Positions 17,073 through 25,874 of a DNA stretch of 42,522 nt are shown here, piece by piece. The notes beneath the pieces are model-generated. The model worked only from the letters and a program-made list of their open reading frames with translations, was not told where the DNA came from and made no database searches. Source of the DNA: GCA-2728135 sp002728135 (lineage in GTDB: Bacteria > Pseudomonadota > Alphaproteobacteria > UBA828); assembly GCA_963997635.1 (NCBI GenBank), contig CAXEND010000017.1, positions 1-42,522 on the forward strand, read 5' to 3'. Position numbers and translations under genes: made by a program. Position 1 is the stretch's first letter, and each line of letters begins with the position of its first letter.

Positions 17073-18950
17073 ATGCCGGGAAATGCAGTCTTAACCCAAA
17101 CAAATGAACAACGAGAATCACTTGACTCTGTAGTAGTGCGGTTTGCAGGTGACTCTGGTGATGGAATTCAGTTAACAGGCGGTCGATTTACTGATGAGAC
17201 CGCAGTGGCAGGTAATGACCTAGTAACTTTTCCTGATTTTCCAGCTGAAATACGAGCACCAATTGGAACTACCTACGGTGTTTCAGCATTTCAAATTCAA
17301 TTTGGTTCCAATGTTGTAAAAACATCCGGAGATTCACCTGACGTATTGGTATGTATGAATCCAGCAGCACTGAAAGTTAATCTTGAAGATTTAAAGGTTG
17401 GCGGAGTAATAATTTCTGATATTGGCACCTTTAATGACAAAAATATTGAAAAAGCAGGTTTTGCAGAAAATCCTCTTGAGGGTTCTTTTCTTGATGCATA
17501 CAGACGCATTGATATAGATATTAGCAAATTAACTCTTGAGTCGGTCAAAGACTCAGGAGTAAATAAAAGAGATGGTCAGCGTTGTAAAAATATGTGGACT
17601 TTAGGGCTGGTTTCATGGATGTATGATCGTGATATAGAACCCACTGTCCAGTGGCTTGAGTCAAAGTTTAAAAACCTCCCTGAAATTGCAAAAGCTAATA
17701 TCTCAGCACTCAAGGCTGGTCATGCGTTTGGTGAAACAGCTGAACTCCCTGCTGCTTTGCCAGTTTTTACAGTTGGATCTGCAGAGTTTAAACCTGGAGA
17801 ATATCGAACAGTTACAGGAACAGAGGCTCTAGCATGGGGTCTTACTGTAGGCAGTAATTTAGCTAATTTGAAGCTATTGCTTGCATCCTATCCAATAACA
17901 CCAGCATCTTCGCTTCTACATGTTTTATCTGGTTTAAAGGAATATAACGTTTCAACTTTTCAAGCTGAGGATGAAATAGCAGCAGTCTGTGCAGCAATTG
18001 GTGCTTCATATGGTGGTGCAATGGGGATAACTTCAAGTTCTGGACCAGGTGTTGCTTTGAAGACTGAGGCACTTGGTTTGGCAATAGCAGCAGAACTTCC
18101 ACTTATTTTGGTAAATTCACAACGAGCTGGACCTTCTACGGGCATGCCGACTAAAACTGAACAATCAGATTTATACTTAGCCGTATACGGACGAAATGCG
18201 GATGCACCTTTAGTTGTTTTAGCTCCACAATCATCTGCAGATTGTTTTGATATTGGTGTAAGTGCTGTAAAAATAGCAACACAATTCATGACACCAGTAA
18301 TGGTTCTTAGTGACACTTATTTAGTTAATGCTGCAGAGCCATGGCTTTTACCTGATGTTAATGAAATTGAACCATTTCCTGTAAGTTTTAGGACTGATCC
18401 TGAGGGTTTTCAGCCTTTTTTAAGAGATCCAAAAACTGGAGCGAGGCCATGGGTTAAACCGGGAACACCCGGCTTGATGCATCGTATTGGTGGACTTGAA
18501 AGAGCCAGTGAAAGCGGAAACGTATCTTATGACCCTGCCAATCACCAAAATATGACAGATGCAAGGCGTGAGAAGGTTCAGGGTATTTCTAATTTTTTGC
18601 CTAAACAAGAAATTGATTCTGGAGCAAACAAAGGGAAAGTCGTTGTAGTAGGTTGGGGTTCAACCTATGGACCTATTAGTCAGGCAGTAGGTAGAGCAAT
18701 AAACCAGGGACATGCTGTATCACATATACATCTTAGAAACATTTGGCCATTACCCTCAAATCTTGGTGAATTATTTTCAGGGTTTGAAAAAGTTTTAGTC
18801 CCAGAATTAAATGCTGGTCAGTTATTAACTGTTTTACGAGCAGAATATTTGGTAAATGCAAATGGGCTTAATAAAGTTGCGGGACAGCCTTTTCGTGTTT
18901 CAGAAATTGAGTCCGCAATCATTTCTATGGTAGAGGAAAAAAATGAATAA
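17073..18950 (+). CDS. korA: 2-oxoacid (2-oxoglutarate) ferredoxin oxidoreductase, fused gamma-alpha subunit
   Basis: With KorB, decarboxylates a 2-oxoacid to its acyl-CoA and passes electrons to ferredoxin, or runs in reverse. The gamma domain comes first (VVRFAGDSGDGIQLTGG, FPDFPAEIRAPIGTTYGVS). The pyrimidine-binding alpha domain follows from about residue 240 (YPITPASSLLH, FQAEDEIAAVCAAIGASYGG, TSSSGPGVALKTEALGLA). The C-terminal domain has VVVGWGSTYGP and VPELNAGQL. Fused gamma-alpha is the two-subunit KorAB layout. ATG at 17073 (625 residues) is preferred because GGAG lies 12 bases upstream; ATG 17055 lacks one. It overlaps korB by 8 bases. The 2-oxoglutarate specificity is by family only. 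Confidence 0.9.
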   Translation: MPGNAVLTQTNEQRESLDSVVVRFAGDSGDGIQLTGGRFTDETAVAGNDLVTFPDFPAEIRAPIGTTYGVSAFQIQFGSNVVKTSGDSPDVLVCMNPAALKVNLEDLKVGGVIISDIGTFNDKNIEKAGFAENPLEGSFLDAYRRIDIDISKLTLESVKDSGVNKRDGQRCKNMWTLGLVSWMYDRDIEPTVQWLESKFKNLPEIAKANISALKAGHAFGETAELPAALPVFTVGSAEFKPGEYRTVTGTEALAWGLTVGSNLANLKLLLASYPITPASSLLHVLSGLKEYNVSTFQAEDEIAAVCAAIGASYGGAMGITSSSGPGVALKTEALGLAIAAELPLILVNSQRAGPSTGMPTKTEQSDLYLAVYGRNADAPLVVLAPQSSADCFDIGVSAVKIATQFMTPVMVLSDTYLVNAAEPWLLPDVNEIEPFPVSFRTDPEGFQPFLRDPKTGARPWVKPGTPGLMHRIGGLERASESGNVSYDPANHQNMTDARREKVQGISNFLPKQEIDSGANKGKVVVVGWGSTYGPISQAVGRAINQGHAVSHIHLRNIWPLPSNLGELFSGFEKVLVPELNAGQLLTVLRAEYLVNANGLNKVAGQPFRVSEIESAIISMVEEKNE

Positions 18951-19965
18951 TACAGCCACTGCAACAGAATTCACTGCACAAGACTTTACATCAGATCAAG
19001 AAATACGTTGGTGTCCAGGATGTGGTGATTATGCAATTGTAAAGGGAGTACGTAAGGCTTTAGCCGAGATCGGTACTCCACCAGAGAAAGTTGCTTTTGT
19101 GTCAGGAATTGGCTGTGCTGCAAGGTTTCCATACTACATGTCAACTTATGGCTTTCATACTATTCATGGGCGTGCTCCGACATTCGCTACTGGATTAAAG
19201 TTAGCAAACCCTGAACTAGATGTTTGGGTCGTTGGAGGTGATGGAGATATGCTTTCCATAGGAGGGAATCATACTTTTCATGTTATGCGACGCAACGTTG
19301 ATGTTAACCTTTTGCTCTTCAATAATGAAATATATGGACTAACTAAAGGACAATATTCTCCTACCTCTGAGGAGGGCACTAAATCACCCTCAACTCCCTT
19401 TGGATCTGTTGATCACCCTGTGTCTCCCGTATCATTTGCTCTTGGTGTAGGTGGTAGATTTGTGGCTAGGGCTTATGATATAGGTCAAAAAACTCTTCCC
19501 GAGGTGTTAAAACGTGCACACAGCCACAAAGGTGCATCATTTGTTGAAATTCTTCAAAATTGTCATGTGTATAATGATGGTACATTTGAAGAAGTAAGAG
19601 ATAAAGGTTCTATTAACAACCAATTAATATGTTCTCATGGAGAACCCCTAATTTATGGTAAGGATCGTGATAGAGGTATAATTTTAAATAGAGAAAAACT
19701 AGCTCTAGAAACTGTCATCTTAGGACAAAACGGAATTGAAGAAAAAGATATACTGATTCATGACGAAAAAAATTATAATCTTGCTGTAATGCTAGGTGAC
19801 CTGAGGCCCCCAAATGGGCCCATGGCGTTTGGAGTAATCTATGCTGATCCAACGGAATCATACGACTCTGCTGTAATTGCTCAAGAAAATGAGTTAAAGA
19901 AAAAAGCAGGGGAGCCTGACCTAAATAATCTCTTGAGGAGAGGGCATACTTGGATGGTAGAATAA
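18943..19965 (+). CDS. korB: 2-oxoacid (2-oxoglutarate) ferredoxin oxidoreductase beta subunit
   Basis: Binds thiamine diphosphate and one [4Fe-4S] cluster. The 340 residues show WCPGCGDYAI with Cys24 and Cys27, GIGCAARF with Cys58, and QNCHVYND with a later Cys, the four expected cluster ligands. The ThDP motif GGDGDMLSIGGNH runs on to LLLFNNEIYGLTKGQ. The length is that of a two-subunit enzyme, without the extra ferredoxin domain of other classes. AGAGG precedes the ATG, which lies inside the end of korA. No ferredoxin gene is in the window. Confidence 0.92.
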   Translation: MNNTATATEFTAQDFTSDQEIRWCPGCGDYAIVKGVRKALAEIGTPPEKVAFVSGIGCAARFPYYMSTYGFHTIHGRAPTFATGLKLANPELDVWVVGGDGDMLSIGGNHTFHVMRRNVDVNLLLFNNEIYGLTKGQYSPTSEEGTKSPSTPFGSVDHPVSPVSFALGVGGRFVARAYDIGQKTLPEVLKRAHSHKGASFVEILQNCHVYNDGTFEEVRDKGSINNQLICSHGEPLIYGKDRDRGIILNREKLALETVILGQNGIEEKDILIHDEKNYNLAVMLGDLRPPNGPMAFGVIYADPTESYDSAVIAQENELKKKAGEPDLNNLLRRGHTWMVE

Positions 19966-19977
19966 ATAGGTAATTTT

Positions 19978-20814
19978 TTACTTACCCGATTTACTAATCA
20001 AATTATTTTTTCCTAGAAATTCCATGATTTGGTTTAATGCACCATGTTCGTATAGGTCATTATGCCCTGCGTTTTTTATGAAAAATGATGTTTTAGGTGT
20101 TTTACCTAGATTGAATAATTGCTGACCAAAAGTTATAGGTATCGTTTTATCAAGATAACCATGAAAAATTAAAACTGGTGAACCAATTTTAAATATTTTT
20201 TTATTTGATAAAAAACGGTCAAAGACTAAATGCCTTACAGGTATGAGTGGAAAGCGCCAAGAAGCAATATCTACAGCTGATGTAAAGGGTGCTTCAAGAA
20301 TTACAGCTGCAGGAGAAAAATAAGGTTTTGAGGCTAGTTCTACAGCTACACCAGTGCCTAAGGATTCTCCGTAAAGTATAATTCTATCTTCAGAAATACC
20401 TTTTTGTAGAAGAAAATCAATGGCTGCACGTCCATCAGAATATAATCCGGACTCGCAAGGTTTACCGGGGTTTTTAGAAAATCCCCTCCATGAAGTAAGA
20501 AGCACTCCTAAACCAGTTTCAATGTATGGCTTTATTTTTTTAGCCCTCATTCCTATATCACCAGCGTTGCCATGAAAGTATATTAATGTTGATGAATTTT
20601 TGTTTTTAGCTGGTTGATACCAGGCTAATAGGTTCAGTCCGTCATCGGTAGTTAGAAAAACTTCTTTTGTTTTAGGTAATCCGCACGAGGCTGGAATTGG
20701 GCGTTTGGAGTTGGGAAAATACATTAATCGGCGTTGAAATAAAAAAATCAGTGTAGATATGAGAATGTAAAGTCCCCCAATACATGCCACTACCAAAATA
20801 ATAAAATGCAACAA
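19978..20814 (-). CDS. Membrane-anchored alpha/beta hydrolase (BEM46/ABHD13-like)
   Basis: The 278-residue protein has an N-terminal membrane anchor (about residues 4-26) followed by RRLMYFPNSKRP, typical of this group. The fold shows the oxyanion HGNAGD, nucleophile elbow GESLGTG, acid residue in HGYLDKTIP, and catalytic His in NAGHNDLYE. Substrate is unknown; relatives are often annotated as S9-type peptidases or esterases. The start is uncertain: the longest frame begins with TTG and has no clear ribosome binding site. It lies downstream of a bidirectional terminator and converges on korB with a 12-base gap. Confidence 0.85.
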   Translation of the reverse strand: MLHFIILVVACIGGLYILISTLIFLFQRRLMYFPNSKRPIPASCGLPKTKEVFLTTDDGLNLLAWYQPAKNKNSSTLIYFHGNAGDIGMRAKKIKPYIETGLGVLLTSWRGFSKNPGKPCESGLYSDGRAAIDFLLQKGISEDRIILYGESLGTGVAVELASKPYFSPAAVILEAPFTSAVDIASWRFPLIPVRHLVFDRFLSNKKIFKIGSPVLIFHGYLDKTIPITFGQQLFNLGKTPKTSFFIKNAGHNDLYEHGALNQIMEFLGKNNLISKSGK

Positions 20815-20834
20815 GGTTGCTAAACTTTCAACTT

Positions 20835-20877
20835 AAAAAAAACACCCGACACTGTAAAACAGGCGGGTGTTTTTTTG
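20835..20877. terminator. Bidirectional rho-independent terminator
   Basis: AACACCCG (20841-20848) pairs with CGGGTGTT (20864-20871), flanked by an A run on the left and a T run on the right that extend the stem. On the minus strand it ends transcription of the BI-1 gene (stop at 20893) before the hydrolase gene; the plus-strand orientation is equally well formed. Confidence 0.85.
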
Positions 20878-20892
20878 CTAAAATAAATAAAT

Positions 20893-21606
20893 CTATTCTC
20901 GAGCACCACCAAATAAATGTAGTAACATTATGAAAAGATTTATGAAATTTAAGTAAAGAGATAGAGCCCCCATGACTGACTTCTTAAGCATTAGGGCCTG
21001 ACCATCTGTTTCCGCATATGTTTGTTTTATTCGTTGAGTATCATATGCTGTGAGACCAGTGAAAACTATTACTCCAACAACAGATATGACAAGTGACATA
21101 ACACCATCATACCATATCGCATTAACGATAGATGCAATTACGACACCAATTAAACCCATAAATAAAAATGAGCCCCATTTTGCGAGACTTCTTTTTGTCG
21201 TATATCCGTAAAGACTCATTGCTCCAAATAAGCCACAGGTTATAAAAAATACCCGCATTATATCCGCACCAGTATAGACGAGAAATATATAAGATAGAGA
21301 TGCTCCCATCAGAATCGAGAATACCCAGAATAAAGTTTGTGCAGTTGAGGCTTTCATGTTTTGTATTTTAATGCCCATAAAAAACACAATACCAAGTGGG
21401 GCTAGCATCACAATAAAACCTATGCCCGAACGCATCAGGGCCTCAGCAAGACCTGTGTCAGCCATAACCCAAGCAACGATCCCTGTTAATGCTAGACCAG
21501 ATGCCATATAGTTATACACTCGTAACATATAGCTACGTAGACCCAGATCAATTTGGGATTCTGTCATTGTCCCTGAATATGCTCGCCGGTCTGTCTTTAT
21601 AACCAT
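20893..21606 (-). CDS. Bax inhibitor-1 / YccA family inner-membrane protein
   Basis: The 237 residues form about seven membrane spans starting near residue 33. Family hallmarks are YNYMASGLALTG in the first span region, the VGVIVFTGLTAYDTQRIK motif, and a C-terminal YLNFINLFIMLLHLFGG span. Eukaryotic relatives conduct calcium and bacterial YetJ is a pH-sensitive calcium leak channel; E. coli relatives YccA and YbhL interact with FtsH or are uncharacterised. A perfect AGGAGG sits 5 bases before the ATG. A 26-bp palindrome lies 21 bases upstream, implying regulated expression. A terminator follows. Confidence 0.93.
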   Translation of the reverse strand: MVIKTDRRAYSGTMTESQIDLGLRSYMLRVYNYMASGLALTGIVAWVMADTGLAEALMRSGIGFIVMLAPLGIVFFMGIKIQNMKASTAQTLFWVFSILMGASLSYIFLVYTGADIMRVFFITCGLFGAMSLYGYTTKRSLAKWGSFLFMGLIGVVIASIVNAIWYDGVMSLVISVVGVIVFTGLTAYDTQRIKQTYAETDGQALMLKKSVMGALSLYLNFINLFIMLLHLFGGARE

Positions 21607-21627
21607 TATTGCCTCCTATGAACAAAT

Positions 21628-21667
21628 ACAAGTTATATTATAATATAACTTGTTATTACCAAATCAA
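21628..21667 (-). promoter_or_regulatory. Promoter/operator of the BI-1 gene with a perfect 26-bp palindrome
   Basis: ACAAGTTATATTA (21628-21640) is followed directly by its exact reverse complement (21641-21653). On the minus strand TTGATT (21667-21662) and a TATAAT inside the palindrome are spaced like a promoter (17-19 bases depending on register). The palindrome would then cover the -10 region and could be a repressor site. It could also form a cruciform or 5'-UTR hairpin. Confidence 0.55.
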
Positions 21668-21863
21668 CAGGAAAGGATGTAGATTCGATAAAAAATATAA
21701 TAAAACAGCCTATAATAACCTATAAACCATTTTTTCTTTGAATTAGTAAATTCCACCCTTGATGTAAAAAAATATTTAATAATAATTCTCATAATTTGCA
21801 ACTAAACCATAAAAAACCTTATAGGTTTAAACTATACTATTAAAATCAAGGAGATTTATTTAT

Positions 21864-22172
21864 ATGCCCTCAAAACTATCTAACATTCAAATTGAGAAAC
21901 AAATTTCTCAATTAAATGGTTGGTCACTTGTAGGAGATAGTAGTGACTCGATTACTTGCAACTATAAGTTTAATAATTTTTCTGAGGCATTTAGTTTTAT
22001 GACTCAATCTGCCCTAGCGGCTGAAAAGATAGACCATCACCCTGAGTGGAGCAATATATATAACTCTGTAGAGGTTTTATTAACAACTCATGATGTTAAA
22101 GGCCTTAGCAAAAAAGATTTCATTCTAGCGCATGAAATGAATAACATCGCCTCAAAATATAATATTAGATAA
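21864..22172 (+). CDS. phhB: 4a-hydroxytetrahydrobiopterin (pterin-4a-carbinolamine) dehydratase
   Basis: Recycles the oxidised pterin cofactor of aromatic amino acid hydroxylases. The 102 residues contain the signature EKIDHHPEWSNIYNSVEVLL with the catalytic His-His pair, followed by LTTHDVKGLSKKD, all at the usual places. AAGGAG lies 7-8 bases before the ATG. No phenylalanine hydroxylase gene is in the window, so its redox partner is elsewhere, or the protein serves another pterin such as the molybdopterin pool. It stands alone between a divergent BI-1 gene and a convergent SDR gene. Confidence 0.94.
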   Translation: MPSKLSNIQIEKQISQLNGWSLVGDSSDSITCNYKFNNFSEAFSFMTQSALAAEKIDHHPEWSNIYNSVEVLLTTHDVKGLSKKDFILAHEMNNIASKYNIR

Positions 22173-22181
22173 TTGGTATGT

Positions 22182-22946
22182 TTATTTTGGCTCTAATCTT
22201 AGTGCACCATCAAACCTAATTACCGAGCCATTAATAAATCTATTGACACATATATGCTCCACTAACTGAGCATATTCTTCGGACTGTCCCAGACGTTTAG
22301 GATATAGTGTTTTAGCTATTAGGCTTTCAAGCACAGGTTCTGGTAATCCAGAAGTCATCGGGGTATCCATTAGACCCGGTGCAATAGCATTTACCCTTAT
22401 TCCCTCACGAGCTAGTTCACGTGCGAGTGTTAATGTCATAGAAGCAATTCCTCCTTTGGAAGCAGAATATCCGCATTGTCCAATTTGGCCTTCAAATGCT
22501 GCTGCAGATGCTGTTCCTATCATTATTCCACGCTCACCTTCGTGAACTGTGTCTAGGGAGCTCATGCTGGCTGCTGCAAGGCGCATACAATTGATTGTAC
22601 CGATAAGATTAATTTCAATAACTCTCTTGAATTTTTCAAGGTTGTTTGGTGATCCATCCTTAGATATAAGCTTAGCTCCAGTTGCAACGCCTGCACATGC
22701 AATCATTATACGAATTGGTCCAATCTCATGTTGGATTTTTTCGAAAGCTTCTTCAGTTGACTCAGCATTTGAAATATCACAAGAAGCCCAGGACCCACTA
22801 ATTTGGCCTGCCACATCTTTTGCTAAGGTTTCATTTATATCAATAATTCCAACTCTGCAGCCTTTTGAAGCTAGGTGGACAGCTGTAGCTTTTCCAAGTC
22901 CAGAACCACCACCAGATATAATTGCACTTTGTCCTTTTAGTTCCAT
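22182..22946 (-). CDS. Short-chain dehydrogenase/reductase (type II 3-hydroxyacyl-CoA dehydrogenase-like)
   Basis: A 254-residue NAD(H)-dependent classical SDR. The N-terminal SGGGSGLGKATAVHLASKG binds the cofactor, with the following acidic residue in IDIN favouring NAD. The catalytic Ser lies in GTASAAAFEG and the YSASKGG motif supplies Tyr and Lys. The sequence around VNAIAPGLMDTPM resembles HSD17B10/type II 3-hydroxyacyl-CoA dehydrogenases of fatty-acid or branched-chain breakdown, but substrate is not fixed by sequence. It lies 28 bases downstream of the EamA transporter gene on the same strand. Confidence 0.87.
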   Translation of the reverse strand: MELKGQSAIISGGGSGLGKATAVHLASKGCRVGIIDINETLAKDVAGQISGSWASCDISNAESTEEAFEKIQHEIGPIRIMIACAGVATGAKLISKDGSPNNLEKFKRVIEINLIGTINCMRLAAASMSSLDTVHEGERGIMIGTASAAAFEGQIGQCGYSASKGGIASMTLTLARELAREGIRVNAIAPGLMDTPMTSGLPEPVLESLIAKTLYPKRLGQSEEYAQLVEHICVNRFINGSVIRFDGALRLEPK

Positions 22947-22974
22947 TGAATTTTTCCAATCTTAATTTGTTGCA

Positions 22975-23853
22975 TTAAAATAATGAGTTTTTGGAGTTGG
23001 ATCTCTTTTTATTCTCTCTATGAGAAATATAAAAAACACTAAATATAATAATAGCTCCACCAATCCAGGTAGTTTTAGCTGGTATTTCTGAAAACATGAA
23101 ATAACCGATCAGTGCGGCAAAAGGAAGTCTAATAAAGTCCAATGGGGTAAGTGCAGTAGCTTCTGCCATAGATAATGCTTTTGCCATGCTATAATGCCCT
23201 ATAGTTGCCAAACCACCCACAGCACCAAGTAGAAATAATTCGTCATGGGATGGTGTGCTCCAAAACCAGATAGCAGGCCCAATAGATAAGGGAGTAAGAA
23301 AAACGTGCATCCAAAAAACAATAGATAATGCAGATTCTGTTTTTGATATGATTCTAACCAAGGCCATGGAAATTGCGAACAAAAGTGCTGATAAGATGGC
23401 TAAGAACCCACCAATACTTATTGTTTCAGCACCAGGCTGAAGAATAATAAGCACCCCACCAAATCCAACAAAAGTTGCAATCCATCGCCGGACACCTACC
23501 TTTTCACTCAACATAATAATAGCAACAGGAATCATCCATAGTGCTACAGTGAAGTTTAGTGCAACGGCTTCTGCCAATGGCATTAACCCAAGGGCGGAAT
23601 ACCAAGCCCACATTGCCAAGATTCCAAAAACAGCACGCAAAATAAAGGGACGAAAGGAAATTGGCCTTGTAATTTTTAGTCCTTTGGAAAAGAAAAAGGG
23701 TGCAATAATAATCAGACCTAGGGCATTTCTAAAAAAAGCTATTTCAAATGGTGAAATAGTTTCTGCTAATTCTCTAATAATTGCTGACATGCCTGAAAAA
23801 CAGGCACAAGTAAAAATCATTAATGCAGCACCAATAAGTGGTTTAGGAAACAT
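22975..23853 (-). CDS. DMT-superfamily transporter with two EamA domains
   Basis: An inner-membrane transporter of 292 residues and about ten helices in two repeats. The first EamA repeat starts with MIFTCACFSGMSAIIRELA and contains PFEIAFFRNALG; the second begins near residue 148. The C-terminal tail is short and basic (HRENKKRSNSK). Members export or import amino acids, nucleosides or other metabolites; this one cannot be assigned. It is probably co-transcribed with the SDR gene that follows by 28 bases. Confidence 0.88.
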   Translation of the reverse strand: MFPKPLIGAALMIFTCACFSGMSAIIRELAETISPFEIAFFRNALGLIIIAPFFFSKGLKITRPISFRPFILRAVFGILAMWAWYSALGLMPLAEAVALNFTVALWMIPVAIIMLSEKVGVRRWIATFVGFGGVLIILQPGAETISIGGFLAILSALLFAISMALVRIISKTESALSIVFWMHVFLTPLSIGPAIWFWSTPSHDELFLLGAVGGLATIGHYSMAKALSMAEATALTPLDFIRLPFAALIGYFMFSEIPAKTTWIGGAIIIFSVFYISHRENKKRSNSKNSLF

Positions 23854-23964
23854 AAAAGATCCTATAAGTGAAAAAACTTTAATTATACTTAGTCTGGTTA
23901 GGTGTTATTCTGAATATTTAGTAGATTACTAAGTAAGAGATAGTTGTCTTTAATATCTACTAAT

Positions 23965-25737
23965 TTAAAAGGCTTTTAAAACATATAGTGTAGTTGCTGC
24001 TTTAGTGAGAACTCGTGCACGGGTTCTGAAGTCTTGCATTTTTTTAAGTTGTTTTAAAACCACCTCAAAAAATTTCATACTATCTCGTCCTGCATATGCT
24101 TCTGCTAATGATAAATCAGATATAACTGATAGTCTGTGCAGACTATTTTGTATACCCATAGCCGCATTATGAACTTCTTTTCTAACTTCCTCGGCACCAA
24201 AATTATCTCCCATATCTTGGCGAACGTGAGCAATTGTTAATAGGGTATCAATTCGGAGTCGTTCATCTTTTATAGTTTTTGCTAGAGATACTGCTTGTTT
24301 AGCAGACAGTGTCTCCCCCATAGAAATTGCAACACGACTGATAGCATAGGAATGAGTAAAACCACGCTGTATTTCTGATATGTATTTAATCGCTGACTGA
24401 AAGTCATTAGTCACAGAAAATGCATGTGCTAAACAAGCTTTTGCTTGATCCAATTCTGGGCTATTTTCCATCCCTTTGGTTAGCTTAACTGCTTTATCAA
24501 GCAAATCATTTTTACTTGATGAGTGAAGAGAAGAAATTTCTGTAATATGTAACTTACACAAAATAGTGATGCGGTTTACATTTCCAGAAATTTTTTCTAC
24601 AAAATAATTAGATTGTACGCTATTGCCTAATTTTGCCCATGATAATGCTAAGTCACTAAAGGCAGAATTCTTCAAAATTGTTGTTGAAATGCTTGGCAAT
24701 ATTTTTTCAGCATCATCTATCAAGTGCTGAGCCATTTCTGTATCATTGTTTTTAATTGCATAATCAGCAATTTTTATCAAAGATTCAAATTTGATTTGTG
24801 GAGTCGCTATAAGTTTTAGTGCTGTTATTGCAGAATTAAAATTGCCTATTTTTGCCGCCGATTCTGCTATGGTTTTATGAACTTTGTCGCGCATTCTTAC
24901 TTCAGGAAATCGATTAGCTAAGGCAACAGCCTTTGAGGTTTGGTTTTCTTCTGCTAAAATCATACCCACTTCACTAATTGCTACGACTATTGACCTAGGG
25001 TCTTCAATAGATTTGGTTACCTTTAAAGCACTAGTAACATCACCTACCCTCGCAAACCCAGCTGCGACAATACTTAAAGTCCAATCCCTGAGGTCGGTTT
25101 GATTTACCTGTGTGGCTGCAGACTCTGCAAGAAGTAATAAACAACGAGTAGTTGGTCTTTTCAGACAAATTTGTTCATTAGATACTACATCAAAAGCATA
25201 TGTTCTGTCTTCATTGCCAAGGACATTATGTATGATTTTACGGGCTTTAATGATTTGTTTCTGGCGAGCATAATCCAATTCTTGTAAAAGTTTTTGTGCA
25301 TCACTAACCGCTGATTTAAGGTGATTTAATAAAAAACTTGATGCTTTACCATCTATAGAAAGCTTGGAGATTTTTTGATATTTCTTTATTGCAAATATTG
25401 TTTGTTTAGTCATTTCTCCGTCAATCAAACCTTTATATATGCCGAGTTCTGCTAAACGTAACTGTATACGTTGTATTAAAAGAATTTGTCTTCTTGTCCG
25501 CAAGATGTCGTTTGCTTTGTCTTGTCCAAGGGCAGCTAAATGGATTAATTTATAATTATTTGGGACCATTTGAATTCGTCCAAAATCCCTTTGTAGAGCA
25601 GTGGGCAGATAGCTACCTTGAGCAATTTCCGTAAAGAATAAAATAGCACAAAACGAGAAAAATATCATATCTCGCTTGGATGATTGAAATTTCAACTTGA
25701 TAAATGATTTAATCAAAATTGTAAAAATATGTCTCAT
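23965..25737 (-). CDS. Secreted or anchored protein with peptidoglycan-binding domain and helical (TPR-like) repeats
   Basis: Function not recognised. A hydrophobic stretch (about residues 24-40, FFSFCAILFFTEIAQG) looks like a signal peptide; the frame's first ATG gives an unusually long basic lead, and the ATG at 25668 would give a normal one. Residues about 85-140 match a PG_binding_1 domain (LAELGIYKGLIDGEMTKQTI, IKKYQ). From about 200 to the end come repeated helical hairpins of about 33-36 residues with alternating A-x-x-A and GDFxxA-like turns, similar to TPR or Sel1-type scaffolds. Periplasmic location at the cell wall is inferred. A 9-bp-arm inverted repeat follows the stop. Confidence 0.6.
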   Translation of the reverse strand: MRHIFTILIKSFIKLKFQSSKRDMIFFSFCAILFFTEIAQGSYLPTALQRDFGRIQMVPNNYKLIHLAALGQDKANDILRTRRQILLIQRIQLRLAELGIYKGLIDGEMTKQTIFAIKKYQKISKLSIDGKASSFLLNHLKSAVSDAQKLLQELDYARQKQIIKARKIIHNVLGNEDRTYAFDVVSNEQICLKRPTTRCLLLLAESAATQVNQTDLRDWTLSIVAAGFARVGDVTSALKVTKSIEDPRSIVVAISEVGMILAEENQTSKAVALANRFPEVRMRDKVHKTIAESAAKIGNFNSAITALKLIATPQIKFESLIKIADYAIKNNDTEMAQHLIDDAEKILPSISTTILKNSAFSDLALSWAKLGNSVQSNYFVEKISGNVNRITILCKLHITEISSLHSSSKNDLLDKAVKLTKGMENSPELDQAKACLAHAFSVTNDFQSAIKYISEIQRGFTHSYAISRVAISMGETLSAKQAVSLAKTIKDERLRIDTLLTIAHVRQDMGDNFGAEEVRKEVHNAAMGIQNSLHRLSVISDLSLAEAYAGRDSMKFFEVVLKQLKKMQDFRTRARVLTKAATTLYVLKAF

Positions 25738-25874
25738 AATAACTTATGTTAATCTATATAAAATATTAGCGTAGACATTTAATTTTATTTTTTAAGATTT
25801 CATATTAATCAGTATATTAAGTATAGAATTTGTTTTATTTAAATATCAGTAAAATTTTATGTTTCCTGAATTAT

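Noticed and set aside
18935..18950. A7 run (A AAA AAT heptamer) at the korA end, the same as in dnaX
   Set aside because: A -1 slip would only stop two codons earlier and change nothing; the run is simply part of the korB ribosome site and start region.
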